Notes under the pieces: model-generated
Seen by the model: only the letters and a program-made list of their open reading frames with translations
Databases searched by the model: none
Told to the model about the DNA's origin: nothing
Shown here: positions 1-8,495 of the stretch, piece after piece
How the letters are laid out: each line of letters opens with the position of its first letter
How positions within the stretch are numbered: the stretch's first letter is position 1
Source of the DNA: JAHBNG01 sp039028975
GTDB taxonomy: Bacteria; Chloroflexota; Anaerolineae; Caldilineales; Caldilineaceae
Assembly: GCA_039028975.1 (NCBI GenBank)
Contig: JBCCHB010000028.1
Coordinates: 1 to 64,000 of the forward strand
Length of the DNA stretch: 64,000 bases
Direction of reading: 5' to 3'
Translations under genes and position numbers: made by a program

Positions 1-201
1 ATCCCTTGGGGTTTCATTGAGCAGCGTTGCCAAGGCAGGGGAGGCTTCCTCTTCAGAAACACCTGTCTCCAGTACATCTCGGGCAGGAACCTCTTCCGGC
101 ACCCGAGCTTGGGCTGGGGGAACAAAGGTCTGTAATAGCAGGCTCAAGGCTAACAGCAAGCGGGCCGTGGCGCGGAGCACTCTGTTCAGGAGGGGCGACA
201 A
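1..201 (-). CDS. Secreted protein, N-terminal part (runs off window)
   Basis: Reading the minus strand from a TTG at 201 gives 67 open codons to the window edge. A GGAG lies four bases upstream of the TTG. The first ~30 residues form a clear Sec signal peptide: Asn-Arg and Arg-Ala-Thr-Ala-Arg give the positive n-region, followed by the leucine-rich core LLLALSLLLQTFV and an A-Q-A cleavage site. The mature start is acidic and Pro/Val/Glu-rich. The function cannot be told from this fragment. The frame stays open upstream for at least 17 codons without an ATG or GTG, so the TTG is the best start but not certain. Signal-peptide structure is seen; secretion is inferred. Confidence 0.6.
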   Translation of the reverse strand, partial: MSPLLNRVLRATARLLLALSLLLQTFVPPAQARVPEEVPARDVLETGVSEEEASPALATLLNETPRD

Positions 202-1089
202 GTGTCTCCGATTTAGTGAAATTAGAATTTGAGGTTGAAAGTGTTTACTCTTTAGAAGCCAACTAGCGCAAGCCGTGTTGACAGTCCGATAGGCAGCACG
301 CGCGATACGAACAAAACGAGGGTTCCCGTTATTGTTGACAGACAAGCGGGGGGGCAATGCATATTGCTACTCCTTTTGTGAAATCTTGAAACCAGTGTGG
401 TTAGAATGGGTTTAGTCTCAAAAAATATAGCCAGCCGGAAAAGTTTTGTCCCGACGATTATTCGCCATGTTTCAACAAATTCAGAAAGGAAAGGACAAGA
501 TTTTATCGATGGTTGTAGATGATTTTTAATGCCAATAGCTTATCACATGATTTTTGGATTGTCAATATGGCTGTCAAATTCACCCTTGGAACATAATTAA
601 TCAAACTGTAAAGGACTCGATTGGGAAGTTAAGGAGGGGTATAAATAGGCTGAATTCAAAAAATAGTGCTAAATGCCACGAGGGAAGTAAGGTGAATGTA
701 AGGACATGTTTTGTTGTGGTAATTGGGTGGTGAGCCCCTTAGAAGCTGTCTGAAAAGGGTAATAGCGTGTCATTCTGAAAGAGCGGAGCGACTGAAGAAT
801 CTGCATTTTGGCTTGAAACAACCGTGAGATCCTTCGTCGCAGGCTCCTCAGGATGACTTTCCAGACAGCTTCTTAGGTGGGGCTATTTTAGCAGGTGGTT
901 GGGTGTGGGGAGCTGTTAAAGAACTGTCGAAAGGACGCAGTGAGGGGAGTGGGGGCTAAGGTATAAGTCGGGTAAAATGAGCGCGGTAAAACTTAGTGTA
1001 GTCAGAAGATTGGGTTATGAGGTTTGGTGGGGTGCCTATACTGACTTCATTCCCAGGCGACCCCACAATGGACCAGAGAGCCAAACCGA
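202..1089. other. Long intergenic region
   Basis: About 890 bases lie between the start of the secreted-protein gene and the end of the PlsC-like gene. No convincing coding frame is present; the plus-strand open frame that begins near 977 lies mostly antisense to the acyltransferase gene. The identifiable content is the inverted-repeat element at 741-873. The remainder, including an AT-rich stretch around 400-620, shows nothing I can name. Confidence 0.5.
741..873. mobile_element. MITE-like inverted-repeat element
   Basis: Imperfect 17-bp terminal inverted repeats bound a 133-bp non-coding element: AGAAGCTGTCTGAAAAG at 741-757 and its near-complement at 857-873 (16 of 17). Just inside them a second pair of complementary arms starts with GTCATTCTGA and ends with TCAGGATGAC, so the whole unit could fold into one long hairpin. 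The inner arms resemble short palindromic repeats common in bacterial intergenic regions. There is no transposase; if mobile, it would need one in trans. Confidence 0.55.
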
Positions 1090-1731
1090 TTATGCACCGA
1101 ACCGGTCAACCTCTTTATTGAGTTGTTCCATTTGCTGTGTATACTCCTCCATAAAACGGTCTCGATCACCGTCCCAGCGCATTGGCATCCCCACATTGAC
1201 CTCGCCAAAGAAAGGAACGGGCAAAAAGTCCCCTTTGGGCAACACTTTGCCTAACCCACGTAGGAAGACAGGAACCACTTCTGCATCGGGATTTCGTTCC
1301 GCCAGCCGAGCAATCCCTGTTTTGAATTCAGAAAGTTGTTCCGGTTCACCACGGGAACCTTCGGGAAAGAAGATAAGGATCGAGCCTGCATTCAGCACAT
1401 CCACCAAATTTTGCAGCGGATCCTTCGAACGGTCAACGCGTTTACGTTCAATGGGTACAATCCCAATGATATTGGTCGAAAACCAAGCGATCCATTTGTT
1501 GCTCAGGAAGTAATCGGCTGCGGCGGCAGGGCGCAATCGATGGACCATGCGCAGGGGGTAGAGCGACATGAGCACAACTGTGTCCAAATGGCTATTGTGA
1601 TTGGCCGCGATGATTGCCGGACCTTTTTTGGGTAACCGCTCCTGGTTGCGAATAGTTAACCCAATCACAATCAAAACAACAGGATGGACGATAAGAAGGA
1701 AGAAGATGTATTGCAATACCCTGGCTAACAT
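1090..1731 (-). CDS. plsC: 1-acyl-sn-glycerol-3-phosphate acyltransferase family protein
   Basis: Membrane-associated acyltransferase expected to move a fatty acyl group onto a lysophosphatidic-acid-like acceptor in phospholipid synthesis. The 213-aa protein opens with a hydrophobic segment (residues ~5-28), then shows the catalytic NHxxxxD box as NHNSHLD at 44-50 and the acceptor-binding box FPEGSRGE further on, the two signature blocks of the family. Length fits the short bacterial PlsC class. The gene stands alone on the minus strand; its upstream region is made of unusual 7-bp and 14-bp tandem repeats, so its promoter must lie within or beyond them. Substrate specificity cannot be read from sequence, and acyltransferases acting on other lipids share these motifs. 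Confidence 0.85.
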   Translation of the reverse strand: MLARVLQYIFFLLIVHPVVLIVIGLTIRNQERLPKKGPAIIAANHNSHLDTVVLMSLYPLRMVHRLRPAAAADYFLSNKWIAWFSTNIIGIVPIERKRVDRSKDPLQNLVDVLNAGSILIFFPEGSRGEPEQLSEFKTGIARLAERNPDAEVVPVFLRGLGKVLPKGDFLPVPFFGEVNVGMPMRWDGDRDRFMEEYTQQMEQLNKEVDRFGA

Positions 1732-1754
1732 AGAGCCTCTTGTTAAAAACTTTG

Positions 1755-1839
1755 TAATCGGTGATCGGTAATCGGTAATCGGTAATCGGTAATCGGTAAT
1801 CGGTGGTCGGTAATCGGTAATCGGTAATCGGTAATCGGT
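1755..1839. repeat. 7-bp tandem repeat tract (TAATCGG)n
   Basis: About twelve consecutive heptamers of TAATCGG, with single variants (TGATCGG, TGGTCGG), fill the region directly upstream of the PlsC-like start. The 7-bp period is not a codon multiple and no gene runs through it. It resembles the short tandemly repeated heptamers known from cyanobacteria and other bacteria. The copy number could vary by slippage. Confidence 0.85.
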
Positions 1840-1851
1840 GGACTGAATTAC

Positions 1852-1930
1852 TGTTCACTGACGACTGTTCACTGACGACTGTTCACCGACGACTGTTCAC
1901 CGACGACTGATCACCGACGACTGATCACCA
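1852..1930. repeat. 14-bp tandem repeat tract
   Basis: Five and a half copies of a 14-bp unit of the form GTTCACYGACGACT follow the heptamer tract almost at once. The units drift from GTTCACT to GTTCACC to GATCACC from left to right, as expected for stepwise tandem duplication. The tract ends at the stop codon of the hydroxyacid dehydrogenase gene. No coding role is apparent. Confidence 0.8.
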
Positions 1931-2896
1931 CTAACCCATCCTTCCTGGCCAAACGTCTGGGTTAACGAGAGAAGTTGGTCGTTCGCCGTTAATAACCTGA
2001 ATGACTTGATCGGCAACCCCATGCATCATATCATGGACGCCTTGATTGGTGCTGGAGGCAATATGAGGTGTGGTGACAACGTTTTTCATAGATAGAAGAG
2101 GGTTGTCTGGTTCCGGTGGTTCCGGATCGAAGACGTCTAACCCCACTGCCGCAAAGTGGTCGGCCTGCAGCAGTCGAATTAGCGCCTTTTCATCTACAAC
2201 GGGACCGCGACTGGCGTTGATGAGATAGGAACCCTTGGCCATGAGCTTCATCTCGCGCTCGCCAATGTAGTGACGGGTGCTGGGCAGCAGGGGAACGTGG
2301 ACGGTTACAAAGGTCGAATTTGCCAGCAATTCATCCATGTCGTTGGTCAGCGTAACCCTTTCGGGAGTAGGGGTATTTTGCTCCACAAACGGATCATAGA
2401 CCTGAACATTCATCTTTAGCCCTAGCGCACAGATTTCGCAAACCCGCCGACCGATACGGCCGTAACCGAATACCCCTAGAGAGGCACCCAACAGCTCCGT
2501 TCCGATCATATCTGGCCGTTGCAGCGAGCTATCTCCGCGCATTTGTCTGTCACCCACCATGACCCGTTTGGCCACAGCCATCAGGAGCGCTACAGCATGC
2601 TCCGCTGTGGATTCTGTGGGCGCATCAGGTGTATTGGTGAGGAGAATGCCTCGCTCTGTTGCCGCATCGATGTCCACATTGTCGACGCCAATACCAGGTT
2701 TGGCAAGCTGTTTCAGGTTTGGTCCTAGCGAATCCATAAAGGCGCCATCTACCCGGGACGGATGCCCACCAAAGACCACAACGTCTGCACCAGGTGCTGA
2801 TTCGAGGGTGGAATCGATGGTTACGTCGGCCACTTCGCGTATTCGGTCCGCAGCCCCCATGCCTAGCTCAAAAGCCATGACAACTTTCGTTTTCAT
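1931..2896 (-). CDS. D-isomer-specific 2-hydroxyacid dehydrogenase (SerA-like)
   Basis: NAD-dependent oxidoreductase that interconverts a D-2-hydroxyacid and its 2-keto acid. The 321-aa protein has the two-domain layout of the family: a Rossmann dinucleotide motif GYGRIG at 144-149 and the catalytic Arg230 (in NASRGPVVDE), Glu259 and His278 (in TPHIASST). It lacks the ACT/ASB regulatory domains of long phosphoglycerate dehydrogenases. A good Shine-Dalgarno (AAGGAG) precedes the ATG. A SerC-type gene exists at the far end of the window, so a role in serine synthesis is possible, but the sugar-acid genes next door equally suggest hydroxypyruvate, glyoxylate or another keto acid as substrate. 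Family is sure, substrate is not. Confidence 0.88.
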   Translation of the reverse strand: MKTKVVMAFELGMGAADRIREVADVTIDSTLESAPGADVVVFGGHPSRVDGAFMDSLGPNLKQLAKPGIGVDNVDIDAATERGILLTNTPDAPTESTAEHAVALLMAVAKRVMVGDRQMRGDSSLQRPDMIGTELLGASLGVFGYGRIGRRVCEICALGLKMNVQVYDPFVEQNTPTPERVTLTNDMDELLANSTFVTVHVPLLPSTRHYIGEREMKLMAKGSYLINASRGPVVDEKALIRLLQADHFAAVGLDVFDPEPPEPDNPLLSMKNVVTTPHIASSTNQGVHDMMHGVADQVIQVINGERPTSLVNPDVWPGRMG

Positions 2897-3673
2897 GTGA
2901 AATGGTTCTCCTTGTTTTGGCTTATCTTGACGTGTTTGGTTTTCCGTAAGGAATGAGTTGTAAATAACTTGCGCGTTTCAATCGGGTGTGACCCCTTCAA
3001 GTGCTCAAGTTATTTAATTCCCGTTCCTAAAAGTTGAATCTTCCCTCCATTGTCTCATCAGCAAGTAAAAACTCAAAACGGCAGCTTCGTTATTTGGTTT
3101 TGGCGCTAGGTATTTTGGGGCATCCATCATACACTTGACAGCCTGAGATTCATCATTTAGAATCAAAACCATTCAACTGGGAGCAATACATATACTGGCG
3201 GCCGTGATACATTAACGTTACTACTTTAAGGCTAATCCACAAAAATAATTACCCGTAGTTTGTGCAGTCAGCACCCCCACGTACGGTTTGGCCCCTATAA
3301 GTATCGGCACGGCACCTAGAAGGTAACCGGCCTACTGAGCGGGTATTTTGCCCTGTGCTATGGCCTAAGCGTATTAGTAGATCGGCCACTGTCATTTCGA
3401 GGAGGACCAACGAGAAATGACATAGATTGCAGCTACTGTACTCTGCCCTGAAAAATGGGACACGGACCAGATGGATCAGCAGGGCTTTTTCATCTTCCGT
3501 GGTGCTGCTTGATCCATGTAAAGCTACTGAGTATGCGGAAGGTACAAAAATCGCCTCCGAAATCTGGCCGAAAGCTGACGGATGATTAGCTGAGGCTTTT
3601 TGGCTTCTTACTGAATTTCACAAAAATTGGGACAAAATTTGTTAGTGGACTTAAAAGGGGGCATTTGTCAGCC
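2897..3673. other. Divergent intergenic region with an imperfect hairpin
   Basis: Roughly 780 bases separate the divergent dehydrogenase and dehydratase genes, so promoters for both should lie here. No coding frame is convincing. The one clear structure is an imperfect hairpin at 3471-3517: ATGGATCAGCAG and CTGCTTGATCCAT pair with one bulged base around a T-rich loop. Its place ~160 bases before the dehydratase gene would suit a leader-RNA element or operator; neither is proven. Confidence 0.4.
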
Positions 3674-4732
3674 ATGAAAATCAGCGAAGTTGTTGCATTC
3701 TACCCCCGCTACCCACAAACATTGGCTGGTTGGCGTCAAGGTCTTTGGCAGATCGTCGTACGGATTGAATCTGATAGCGGCCTAGTTGGTTGGGGCTACG
3801 GAGGCGGTGGGGAAGCGTCCTTGCCAATTGTCAATGGCCATTTTCGCTCGCTATTGCTAGGGCAAGAGATTCATAGTACGGGAGAGCTTTTTAACCTGTG
3901 GGATCAGCTCTATAAGGCTTCAATTCCGTATGGCCGCAAAGGGATTGCCATGATGGCTCTTAGTGGGATTGATCTAGCTCTATGGGATCTTCTGGGTAAA
4001 GCTGAAGAGAAGCCAGTTTATGAAATGTTGGGTGGTTTACGCAGCCCTGATATTCATACGTACGCGACGGGTACCGATACAACTTGGTATGCCGAGCTAG
4101 GTTATTCCGCCCACAAAATGCCCCATCGTTGGGATCCTGCTCAACCGGCTGAAGCTCAGTTCCGCCAGACCGAGGAGCAATTGGCTGCTGCTCGTACTCT
4201 CTTCGGCTCCGAGGGCTTACTCATGCTCGATTGCTATATGACTTGGGATGCTGCGGTTACCCGCGAGATGGCTCAAAGACTTCAGCCGTACGATCTGTTT
4301 TGGTTTGAGGATGTGGCGATGCCAGATCAGTTAGAAGAGCAGAATATGCTGCGTGACCTAATTAAGCCCATCAGTTTGGCTGGTGGTGAGCATGAATTTA
4401 CTCATTATGGGTTTTCTGCCCTGGCGCAAAATAGTGCATTAGACATCTGGCAACCTGATATTACTTGGTGTGGCGGCATGACAGCCCTGCTCCGGATTAT
4501 GGAGCTTGCCCGTCAATTTGAAATTCCGGTGGTTTTGCATCGTGGTGGCGAGGTATGGGGACTTCATGCAATCGCTAGTGGAGGCTGTGCATCTTTGGCG
4601 GAAGTGTTGCCAGGCACCAGGGATGATGATTATCCCACTCTTTGGATAGATGAGCCACAGCCTATGCATGGCAGGATTCTTCCAACAGATCTACCTGGCT
4701 TTGGGGTCAGCCCAAACCCAGAGTTAATATAG
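3674..4732 (+). CDS. Enolase-superfamily sugar-acid dehydratase (L-rhamnonate-dehydratase-like)
   Basis: Mandelate racemase/muconate lactonizing subgroup enzyme expected to remove water from an aldonic acid to give a 2-keto-3-deoxy acid. Metal ligands are visible as Asp186 (LMLDCYM), Glu212 (WFEDV) and Glu239 (AGGEHEF), each at the end of a barrel strand, with a candidate catalytic His289 in VVLHRGG. The CYMTWD, GEHE and PDITWCGG blocks are closest to the L-rhamnonate dehydratase group as I know it; L-fuconate or another C6/C5 acid is also possible. The ATG at 3674 is chosen; an in-frame TTG at 3665 lies only three bases from the AGGGGG ribosome site and is less likely. The stop codon directly abuts the glycerate kinase ATG, so the two are translationally coupled and probably act in one pathway. 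Confidence 0.85.
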   Translation: MKISEVVAFYPRYPQTLAGWRQGLWQIVVRIESDSGLVGWGYGGGGEASLPIVNGHFRSLLLGQEIHSTGELFNLWDQLYKASIPYGRKGIAMMALSGIDLALWDLLGKAEEKPVYEMLGGLRSPDIHTYATGTDTTWYAELGYSAHKMPHRWDPAQPAEAQFRQTEEQLAAARTLFGSEGLLMLDCYMTWDAAVTREMAQRLQPYDLFWFEDVAMPDQLEEQNMLRDLIKPISLAGGEHEFTHYGFSALAQNSALDIWQPDITWCGGMTALLRIMELARQFEIPVVLHRGGEVWGLHAIASGGCASLAEVLPGTRDDDYPTLWIDEPQPMHGRILPTDLPGFGVSPNPELI

Positions 4733-6094
4733 ATGGACATTATGTTTAATACGGCTGTTTTAGCATCCGACCCCGTACGTCGTCAGCAGATCCTCTCAAT
4801 TCTTGAGGCTGCATTACAAGCTGTTAACCCTTTTAAAGCGGTCCAATCTGCTCTCCATGTTGAAAAAGATACGCTCTGGATTGGCGAACATGAGTATATG
4901 CTCTCTAACTACGAGAATATCTATGTCGTGGGAGCTGGTAAAGCATCTACCCCCATGACCCAAGCAATTGAGGCGCTGGTTGGGGATCGCATAAGCGGCG
5001 GCTTGGTTGTAACCAAAAGTGAGCATGGTGGACCGACCAAAAGAGTGCAGTTGGCCGAGGCCAGCCACCCTGTTCCTGATGAGCTAGGTGTCGATGGCGG
5101 GCGACAAGTGCTACGGATTGCGGAAGCTGCTGGTCAAGATGACCTGGTGATTACGCTTCTCTCTGGTGGAGGTTCATCACTGCTGGTTGCTCCGGCTGTG
5201 GGCTTAACGTTGGATGATTTACAGTTGATGACCAACGCTCTGCTGCGCTGTGGGGCCACCATTAATGAGATCAATATCTTGCGCAAGCATTGCAGTGCAG
5301 TGAAAGGGGGGCAACTGGCCAGAGCCGTAGCACCTGCTGACTTAGTGACCCTCGTGCTAAGTGATGTTATCGGTAACCCCTTAGATGTAATCGCCAGTGG
5401 CCCTACCGTCCCAGATAGTACAACATGGCGGGATGCCTGGACGATTATCGAACGCTACGATCTTCTAGAACAGATTCCTATGGCCATCTTAGGCCGTATT
5501 CAAGCCGGTTTGCAGGGCGCTGTGCCGGATACGCCTGAACCTGGCGATCCACTCTTTGAGCGAAGTGTGGTGGAGGTGATAGGCGATAATCGGATCGCGG
5601 CACGGGCCGCAGCGGACCAAGCCCAGCTGTTAGGGTTTGACACCTTATTGCTGACGACTTATCTTGAAGGGGAAGCTCAGGAAGTCGCCAAGGTTGCTGT
5701 CTCCCTGGCCAAAGAAATTCTTTCCACTCATCAACCGCTTCAGCCACCTGCTTGTCTGATTCTTGGTGGCGAGACCACTGTCCGCCTAGGTGACGACCCT
5801 GGCCGGGGTGGACGCAATCAGGAGTTGGCACTGGCTGCGGCCATTGCATTAGAGGGAATCGAGAATGTGACGATTGTCTCCCTCGCGACGGATGGGACGG
5901 ATGGCCCCACGGATAGCGCTGGCGCTATGGCCGATGGCACCACCGTTGCTCGCGGACGTGCGGAAGGTTTATCTGCTCGCGCTCATCTGCAAAATCATGA
6001 TGCCTACCCCTACTTAGATGCTGTCCATGATCTGTTACTGACTGGTCCCACTCAGACCAATGTCAATGATCTGATCTTTGTTTTTGTCTATTGA
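4733..6094 (+). CDS. Glycerate 2-kinase (MOFRL/GckA type)
   Basis: Phosphorylates D-glycerate to 2-phosphoglycerate, feeding the end product of sugar-acid breakdown into lower glycolysis. The 453-aa length and motifs match the GckA/TtuD family: VVGAGKAS near the N-terminus, SGGGSSLL, GGETTVRLGDDPGRGGRNQE, and TDGTDGPTDSAGA in the MOFRL domain. The ATG touches the stop of the preceding dehydratase (TAGATG), strong evidence for one operon. A 2-keto-3-deoxy acid made by the dehydratase would be cleaved to pyruvate plus an aldehyde whose oxidised form is glycerate, which explains the pairing; the aldolase itself is not in this window. Confidence 0.88.
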   Translation: MDIMFNTAVLASDPVRRQQILSILEAALQAVNPFKAVQSALHVEKDTLWIGEHEYMLSNYENIYVVGAGKASTPMTQAIEALVGDRISGGLVVTKSEHGGPTKRVQLAEASHPVPDELGVDGGRQVLRIAEAAGQDDLVITLLSGGGSSLLVAPAVGLTLDDLQLMTNALLRCGATINEINILRKHCSAVKGGQLARAVAPADLVTLVLSDVIGNPLDVIASGPTVPDSTTWRDAWTIIERYDLLEQIPMAILGRIQAGLQGAVPDTPEPGDPLFERSVVEVIGDNRIAARAAADQAQLLGFDTLLLTTYLEGEAQEVAKVAVSLAKEILSTHQPLQPPACLILGGETTVRLGDDPGRGGRNQELALAAAIALEGIENVTIVSLATDGTDGPTDSAGAMADGTTVARGRAEGLSARAHLQNHDAYPYLDAVHDLLLTGPTQTNVNDLIFVFVY

Positions 6095-6236
6095 TCGATT
6101 GTCTACTCAATCAATGTCATTAGGTTAATCCGTTTCGTCTGCAACGCACGGCTAATACTCTGGCTGGAAGGTCGAAAATTTAGGACACCGCGCATGGCAC
6201 TCTTCGCTACTTGTTGACATTGCCTACTCAATATAT

Positions 6237-7133
6237 ATGGCATCACCCAAACATATCCTCAATACCCACACCCATCAACTTGGCTCTGGCTATCCAGTTT
6301 CGACTCCTGCTTTTGAAGGTCCTCTTGATCTACTGCTTCATTTAATCAATCGAAACGAATTGGATATTAGCACGGTGAGCCTAATGGCTGTTACTGAGAG
6401 CTATCTTCAGACTATTTCTGAGCTGGAAGAGCTGGAGCCAGGCGCATTGGCCGACTTTTTGGTGATTGCCTCCCGGCTGCTCTACATCAAATCACGCGCT
6501 CTTTTGCCCAGGCCGGCACCGCCAGACGAGGAAGAGGAGGAGGATCCCGGGGACGCCTTGATTCGCCAATTGATTGAGTATCGACAATTCAAAGAGATTG
6601 CCGATTCCCTTAAAGAACGAGAAGAGTTGGGGTTAAGAGCCTACTTGCGTATGGCACCCGGACCGCAATTGGAGCGGCGGCTTGATCTCAGTAACCTGGA
6701 TTTGGAGAAACTGCACAAAGCGGTCCGCAAAGCGCTGAACCGTATCCCCACTGACCCACCCATGCCTAAGGTTCACACCTACGCTATTACAGTGGCTGAG
6801 CAGATTGAGAACGTCCGTTCCCGAATCAGAATTATTCATGAGCGCTTTACGAATCGTCCTAATGGCGCATCTCAGCCACAAGTAAAATTTGTCGAATTAC
6901 TCTCCGCTAGTGAGAGCCGCATGGAGGTGATCGTCACCTTCTTGGCTGTACTAGAATTGATCAAGCAAAAAGAGCTACAAGCTATGCAAGAAGATACTTT
7001 CGGAGAAATCTTGTTGATCCCTTTTGAGCCAACATTGTCTGAAGACAGGGAAGATGATGGAGATGATGGAGATGATGGAGATGATGGAGATGATGGAGAT
7101 GATGGAGATGATGGAATGTACGATCTCATCTAA
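6237..7133 (+). CDS. scpA: Segregation and condensation protein A with repetitive acidic tail
   Basis: Kleisin subunit that bridges the SMC dimer heads in the chromosome condensation complex. The signature FEGPLDLLLHLI lies near residue 28, followed by the helical region LDISTVSLMAVTESYL and the acidic middle segment typical of ScpA; the C-terminal winged-helix part (VELLSASESRMEVIVTFLAVLELIKQ) is intact. After it comes a non-conserved tail of repeated Asp-Asp-Gly triplets encoded by a 9-bp tandem repeat, not part of the normal family. The usual partner ScpB is not adjacent. No clear Shine-Dalgarno precedes the ATG. The gene sits alone between a sugar-acid operon and a minus-strand peptidase, so context adds little. 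Confidence 0.9.
   Translation: MASPKHILNTHTHQLGSGYPVSTPAFEGPLDLLLHLINRNELDISTVSLMAVTESYLQTISELEELEPGALADFLVIASRLLYIKSRALLPRPAPPDEEEEEDPGDALIRQLIEYRQFKEIADSLKEREELGLRAYLRMAPGPQLERRLDLSNLDLEKLHKAVRKALNRIPTDPPMPKVHTYAITVAEQIENVRSRIRIIHERFTNRPNGASQPQVKFVELLSASESRMEVIVTFLAVLELIKQKELQAMQEDTFGEILLIPFEPTLSEDREDDGDDGDDGDDGDDGDDGDDGMYDLI
7053..7115 (+). repeat. 9-bp tandem repeat in scpA tail
   Basis: Seven perfect copies of GATGATGGA encode (Asp-Asp-Gly)7 near the ScpA C-terminus. Because the unit is a multiple of three, copy-number changes would alter tail length without breaking the frame. Further short repeats (AATTCATCCCCT) follow just after the stop codon at 7133-7180. Confidence 0.9.
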
Positions 7134-7168
7134 TTCATCCCCTCATCTAATTCATCCCCTAATTCATC

Positions 7169-8476
7169 TTACTCATCCCCTCTGGCCATTCGTATCAACC
7201 GATCCAAAATCGCTTCTCCGTCAGCTCGCAGGCCGTTATGTTCATATTGATTGGTGATCCAAGCACGGAGTCCAGGAATGGCTCGGATCGTCTCTTCTGA
7301 ATAAATCCTCTCAACGTACATATCATCGTAATAGACAGCGGCCGCACCAGGCACCTGATTCTTGGCTAGCTGATTCAGATCGTAGAGGCGAGGCCATCGG
7401 TCATACTGGGCTAGGATCTCTGCTGCTTCTTTGAGTGGCTGTAACTCTCGATACTCGTCAAACATCCATGGATAGATCATTTCACCAGTAAAGTAGATGG
7501 GCTGGCCTTGTCGGATGTCAAACTCAGGATACTCGCTGCGAATGCGTTGGGCGGACCAGTTGGATGCATTCTGCTGACAGTAGATGGCTTCGTGCAGAAT
7601 GGCGAAGATGGGATTGGTGTTGAAGGCTTGGAGATGCTCGATACCATGCAAAAAGGTGTAGCTTAACTCCGCTCCAGTTGGACCTGTTACAAAGGCTTCT
7701 TCCAACAGATAATGAATCTCTTCAAAACCATCACTTGCGCCAAAGGCTAACCCCAACTGCTGGAAGCGCTGGGGCGTTAGTTGGTCTCCTGAAGGCAGCA
7801 AGACGGTGTGATTCTGTAGATAGTCAACAATCTGCCAAACGACCTCCTTGTCTCCCGAATAGCGCTGATAGTACTGCTGGTTCTTTTCGCCTACCCGGCG
7901 ATAGGTTGCCAGATAGACTTCATCGGCACTTCTTGTCAAAGATGGAATGCCGCCTGTAATAAAGACCTCCTTCAACCCCTGGGGCGCAGCAGAGAGATAA
8001 GCCAGAATGCAGAAACCACCGTAGCTTTGGCCCAACAGGCTCCAGCGTTCTTCTGCTCCCACAAGCTTACTTCGAATGACCTCGGCGTCGGCGACAATTG
8101 AATCAGCCCGGAAGTGCTTGAGGTAGTCCGCTTGTTGAGCTGGCGTATCGAAGTGGGCCAACGTCTGCTGATTTACTGGAGAACTCCGACCGGTTCCCCG
8201 TTGATCCAACAAGAGCACACGGAATTCCTGCAACGCCCGAGCCAACCAGCCACTTTTTTCCGAAGGCCGGGGCGCGCCAAAGCCTGGCCCGCCTTGGAAA
8301 TAGACCAGCCAGGGCAGCCCCTCTGCCTCTTTTTGTGGATTGACTACTTCTCGGGCATAGACAGTGATCGTCTCTCCACCAGGATTCGCATAGTCCAAAG
8401 GCACATCAAAAAAGTGGTCTGTCAAAACCAGCCCAGGTGGCCGATAGGTCACGTCATGACTCTGATGTATATGCAT
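7169..8476 (-). CDS. Alpha/beta hydrolase, proline iminopeptidase-like (peptidase S33)
   Basis: Cytoplasmic alpha/beta-fold hydrolase likely to release N-terminal proline or another residue from peptides. The 435-aa protein has the oxyanion-hole motif QGGPG at 61-65, the strand DQRGTGRSSP typical of S33 peptidases (residues 91-100), and the nucleophile elbow GQSYGG with Ser151. No signal peptide is visible. It begins 20 bases after the alcohol dehydrogenase stop on the same strand, so the two are probably co-transcribed. Motifs fix the S33 family; proline specificity is inferred from the strong DQRGTGRS motif and the similar architecture of larger prolyl aminopeptidases. Confidence 0.85.
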   Translation of the reverse strand: MHIHQSHDVTYRPPGLVLTDHFFDVPLDYANPGGETITVYAREVVNPQKEAEGLPWLVYFQGGPGFGAPRPSEKSGWLARALQEFRVLLLDQRGTGRSSPVNQQTLAHFDTPAQQADYLKHFRADSIVADAEVIRSKLVGAEERWSLLGQSYGGFCILAYLSAAPQGLKEVFITGGIPSLTRSADEVYLATYRRVGEKNQQYYQRYSGDKEVVWQIVDYLQNHTVLLPSGDQLTPQRFQQLGLAFGASDGFEEIHYLLEEAFVTGPTGAELSYTFLHGIEHLQAFNTNPIFAILHEAIYCQQNASNWSAQRIRSEYPEFDIRQGQPIYFTGEMIYPWMFDEYRELQPLKEAAEILAQYDRWPRLYDLNQLAKNQVPGAAAVYYDDMYVERIYSEETIRAIPGLRAWITNQYEHNGLRADGEAILDRLIRMARGDE

Positions 8477-8495
8477 TCTGGCCTCGTCCCCAATC

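Noticed and set aside
977..1513. 178-codon plus-strand open frame
   Set aside because: It is mostly antisense to the PlsC-like gene, which has clear catalytic motifs; its own translation is low-complexity and shows no domain.
1592..1858. 88-codon minus-strand frame with repeated LPITDYR units
   Set aside because: The repeats are simply the 7-bp tandem tract read in one frame, and the rest is out-of-frame plsC.
1755..1930. Possible CRISPR array
   Set aside because: Units are 7 and 14 bp and directly adjacent with no spacers, so this is simple tandem repetition.
7024..7257. Plus-strand frame with MEMMEMMEM repeats
   Set aside because: It is the scpA 9-bp repeat in another frame.
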